DNA of 56,510 bases from Paucibacter sp. PLA-PC-4 (GTDB lineage: Bacteria > Pseudomonadota > Gammaproteobacteria > Burkholderiales > Burkholderiaceae_C): positions 1 to 56,510 of the forward strand of contig NZ_JAPFGP010000027.1 in assembly GCF_026241155.1 (NCBI RefSeq), given 5' to 3'. Shown piece after piece: positions 54,977 to 56,510 of the stretch. The position numbers and the translations under genes were made by a program. The notes beneath the pieces were generated by a model. The model saw nothing but the letters and a program-made list of their open reading frames with translations. It did no database searches and was not told the DNA's origin. How positions within the stretch are numbered: the stretch's first letter is position 1; each line of letters starts with the position of its first letter.

Positions 54977-55000
54977 CAAGCCCCGGCAGGCCGGGGCTTG
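54977..55000 (-). terminator. Terminator of the HbpS/GlcG-like gene
   Basis: CAAGCCCCGGC and GCCGGGGCTTG form a perfect 11-base stem with a 2-base spacer, followed on the minus strand by CGTGCTTTTGG. It begins 19 bases past the stop of the gene at 55020. Confidence 0.65.
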
Positions 55001-55019
55001 TGCGTCAATCTCGTGCGTA

Positions 55020-55424
55020 TCAGCCCAGCGCGGCGATGCCTGCACGCGCAATCTGCGCGTCTTCGGTCGATTTCACACCGCTGACACCAACGGCGCCGAC
55101 ATGGAAACCGTCAACCACGATAGGCACCCCACCCTCCAGCAGGCCATTCAGACCCGGCGCGCTCAGGAAGGACATGCGCCCTTGGTTGATCATGTCCTCG
55201 TAGACCTTGGACTCGCGTCGACCCAAGGCCGCCGTGTGGGCCTTGGCCGGCGCGATCTGGGCCGAGATCGCGGCCGCGCCGTCAAGGCGCTGCAACCACA
55301 GCAAGTGGCCACCATCATCGACGATGGCAATCGTGACGGCCCAGTTGTTGCTGACAGCCTCCGCCTCGGCGGCGGCGGCGATGCGCTTGACCTCGTCAAG
55401 GCTCAGAAAGGGTTTTTGCTTCAT
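55020..55424 (-). CDS. HbpS/GlcG-like heme-binding-fold protein
   Basis: This 134-residue protein of the GlcG/HbpS family shows AIVDDGGHLLWLQRLDGA, AKAHTAALGRRES and GGVPIVVDGFHVGAVGVSG. Members bind heme or sit next to glycolate oxidation and extracellular sensing genes; the role here is not indicated by context. No signal peptide is evident. It has its own terminator and is transcribed toward carA. Confidence 0.88.
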   Translation of the reverse strand: MKQKPFLSLDEVKRIAAAAEAEAVSNNWAVTIAIVDDGGHLLWLQRLDGAAAISAQIAPAKAHTAALGRRESKVYEDMINQGRMSFLSAPGLNGLLEGGVPIVVDGFHVGAVGVSGVKSTEDAQIARAGIAALG

Positions 55425-55614
55425 GGTGTTGAAATCCTCGCGAAGGGACGCACTTTAACGTCGGTAGTCGGCGAGATTGTGATGCCGGAACGCAAAACTG
55501 CCCGCCATGCTGGTGCAAGCCCCGCCTGCACCACCGCAGCACAACGCAGCAAGGCTGACTAGAATAAAACCGGCAAAGACCTGGAACCAACCGTTTCATT
55601 TCTGGAGGATTGTG

Positions 55615-56310
55615 ATGAACGACAGCTTGCAAACCCAATACGGCAGCGCCCTCGGCGGCGGCCTCGCGGTCGAACGCCAGCGCGTACTGCGCAACACCTA
55701 TTGGCTGCTGGCCCTGTCCATGGTGCCCACCGTGCTGGGCGCCTGGATCGGCGTATCCACTGGCATCATGGCCAGCCTTGGCCTCGGCATGAGCACCCTG
55801 GTGTTCTTTGTCGGCGCCTTCGGCCTGATGTTCGTCGTCGAGAAGACCAAGAACAGCAGTGCCGGCGTGGTAGCCCTGCTCGTTTTCACCTTCTTCATGG
55901 GCTTGATGCTGTCTCGCCTGGTGGCACAGATCCTGGGCTTCAAGAACGGCAGCGAACTCATCATGATGGCTTTCGGCGGCACCGGCGCGATCTTCTTTGC
56001 GATGGCCAGCCTGGCCACCGTGATCAAGCGCGACCTCTCCGGCATGGGCAAGTTCCTGTTCGTCGGCGCCATCATTTTGTTGGTGGCCGGCCTGGTCAAC
56101 ATCTTCCTGCAGTCCTCGGCTCTGATGCTGACCGTGATGGTGCTGGCGATGGCGGTGTTCTCGGCCTTCATGCTTTACGACATCAAGCGGGTGCTGGATG
56201 GCGGCGAAACCAACTACATCTCGGCAACCCTGGCCATCTACCTGGACATCTACAACGTGTTCCAGAGCCTGCTGTCCCTGCTGGGCATCTTCGGCGGTGA
56301 GCGCGACTGA
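55615..56310 (+). CDS. YccA/Bax inhibitor-1 family membrane protein
   Basis: This 231-residue protein has seven membrane helices and the BI-1 family pattern (LRNTYWLLALSMVPTVLGAW, MLYDIKRVLDGG, YLDIYNVFQSLLSLLGIFGG). In E. coli YccA is an FtsH substrate and modulator. GGAGG lies 7 bases before ATG 55615. A long terminator follows. Confidence 0.93.
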   Translation: MNDSLQTQYGSALGGGLAVERQRVLRNTYWLLALSMVPTVLGAWIGVSTGIMASLGLGMSTLVFFVGAFGLMFVVEKTKNSSAGVVALLVFTFFMGLMLSRLVAQILGFKNGSELIMMAFGGTGAIFFAMASLATVIKRDLSGMGKFLFVGAIILLVAGLVNIFLQSSALMLTVMVLAMAVFSAFMLYDIKRVLDGGETNYISATLAIYLDIYNVFQSLLSLLGIFGGERD

Positions 56311-56372
56311 ACGCACGCCGTGACACAGGAAAAACGGGACCTGCGCAGTCCGTGTCAAAACGGCTGCGAAGG

Positions 56373-56423
56373 GCGCCCAAACAAAAGCGCTCCGAGTTTC
56401 TCGGAGCGCTTTTGTTTGGGCGC
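56373..56423. terminator. Long perfect bidirectional terminator
   Basis: Two 24-base arms (56373-56396 and 56400-56423) are exact inverse copies around a TTT loop. The inner stem CGCTCCGAG/CTCGGAGCG is followed by TTTTGTTT in either direction, so it can end transcription from both sides. It lies 62 bases past the stop of the YccA-like gene. Confidence 0.8.
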
Positions 56424-56510
56424 GCACGAGGTGTCCATTGGAGCGTATTGCGTGATGGTGGGCTGAACAGCCGAAGCTTTGTGTCGGACCGCAACAAACA
56501 CTGGCACCGG

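Overview
The window looks like chromosomal DNA of a denitrifying betaproteobacterium of the order Burkholderiales (a Rubrivivax/Roseateles-like lineage is my best guess). The reasons are high G+C, a housekeeping block in an order I associate with that group (carA-carB-greA, yhbY and rlmE divergent, ftsH-folP-glmM), a Tat-exported NosZ and a quinol-dependent NO reductase. No rRNA or complete tRNA gene and no CRISPR array was seen.

Region 1 (1-29129) is an anaerobic-respiration block. It opens inside narH and continues with narJ, narI, a parvulin-type isomerase and a beta carbonic anhydrase. The nitrous oxide reductase operon nosZ-R-D-F-Y-L plus a second NosL-like gene runs leftward. Rightward from the same intergenic region come a cytochrome c, an ApbE/NosX-like protein and a Dnr-type regulator, then an NnrS-like membrane protein and ubiU-ubiV-ubiT (O2-independent ubiquinone hydroxylation). 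A NO-detoxification operon follows: DUF2249, qNor, NsrR, a DUF59 protein, two NnrS-type membrane proteins and a SirB-like protein. A DGC-domain protein, a small unknown and a class III ribonucleotide reductase close the block. In that reductase the glycyl-radical tail is a separate 61-residue ORF with its own ribosome-binding site, between nrdD and nrdG. FNR/Dnr-like dyads of two half-site classes (TTGAT and TTGCG) and two NsrR-like 11-1-11 dyads lie in front of these operons.

Region 2 (about 29130-43700) is an accessory, rearranged segment. A feoA-feoB unit is present twice as a direct repeat (FeoB copies about 94% identical by eye). Each copy is preceded by a Fur-box-like site and remains of a fecI-like sigma factor joined to an ExbD tail, 174 codons in copy 2 and collapsed to about 22 codons in copy 1. 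Between and beside the copies are a truncated histidine kinase cut at an IS3-type transposase remnant, a PAS/GGDEF protein, a tiny operon for Cys-rich exported proteins, a candidate orphan integrase attachment site, an HNH-nuclease fragment, an AbiE-type toxin-antitoxin pair with a perfect dyad operator, a chemoreceptor and a second IS3 remnant.

Region 3 (43860-56510) is housekeeping: glmM, folP, ftsH, rlmE, yhbY, a DUF4149 protein, greA, carB, carA, an HbpS/GlcG-like protein and a YccA/Bax-inhibitor-type membrane protein, with several clear intrinsic terminators. No nitrite reductase gene is in the window, so the NO that the Nor/NsrR/Dnr modules handle must come from a gene elsewhere or from outside the cell.
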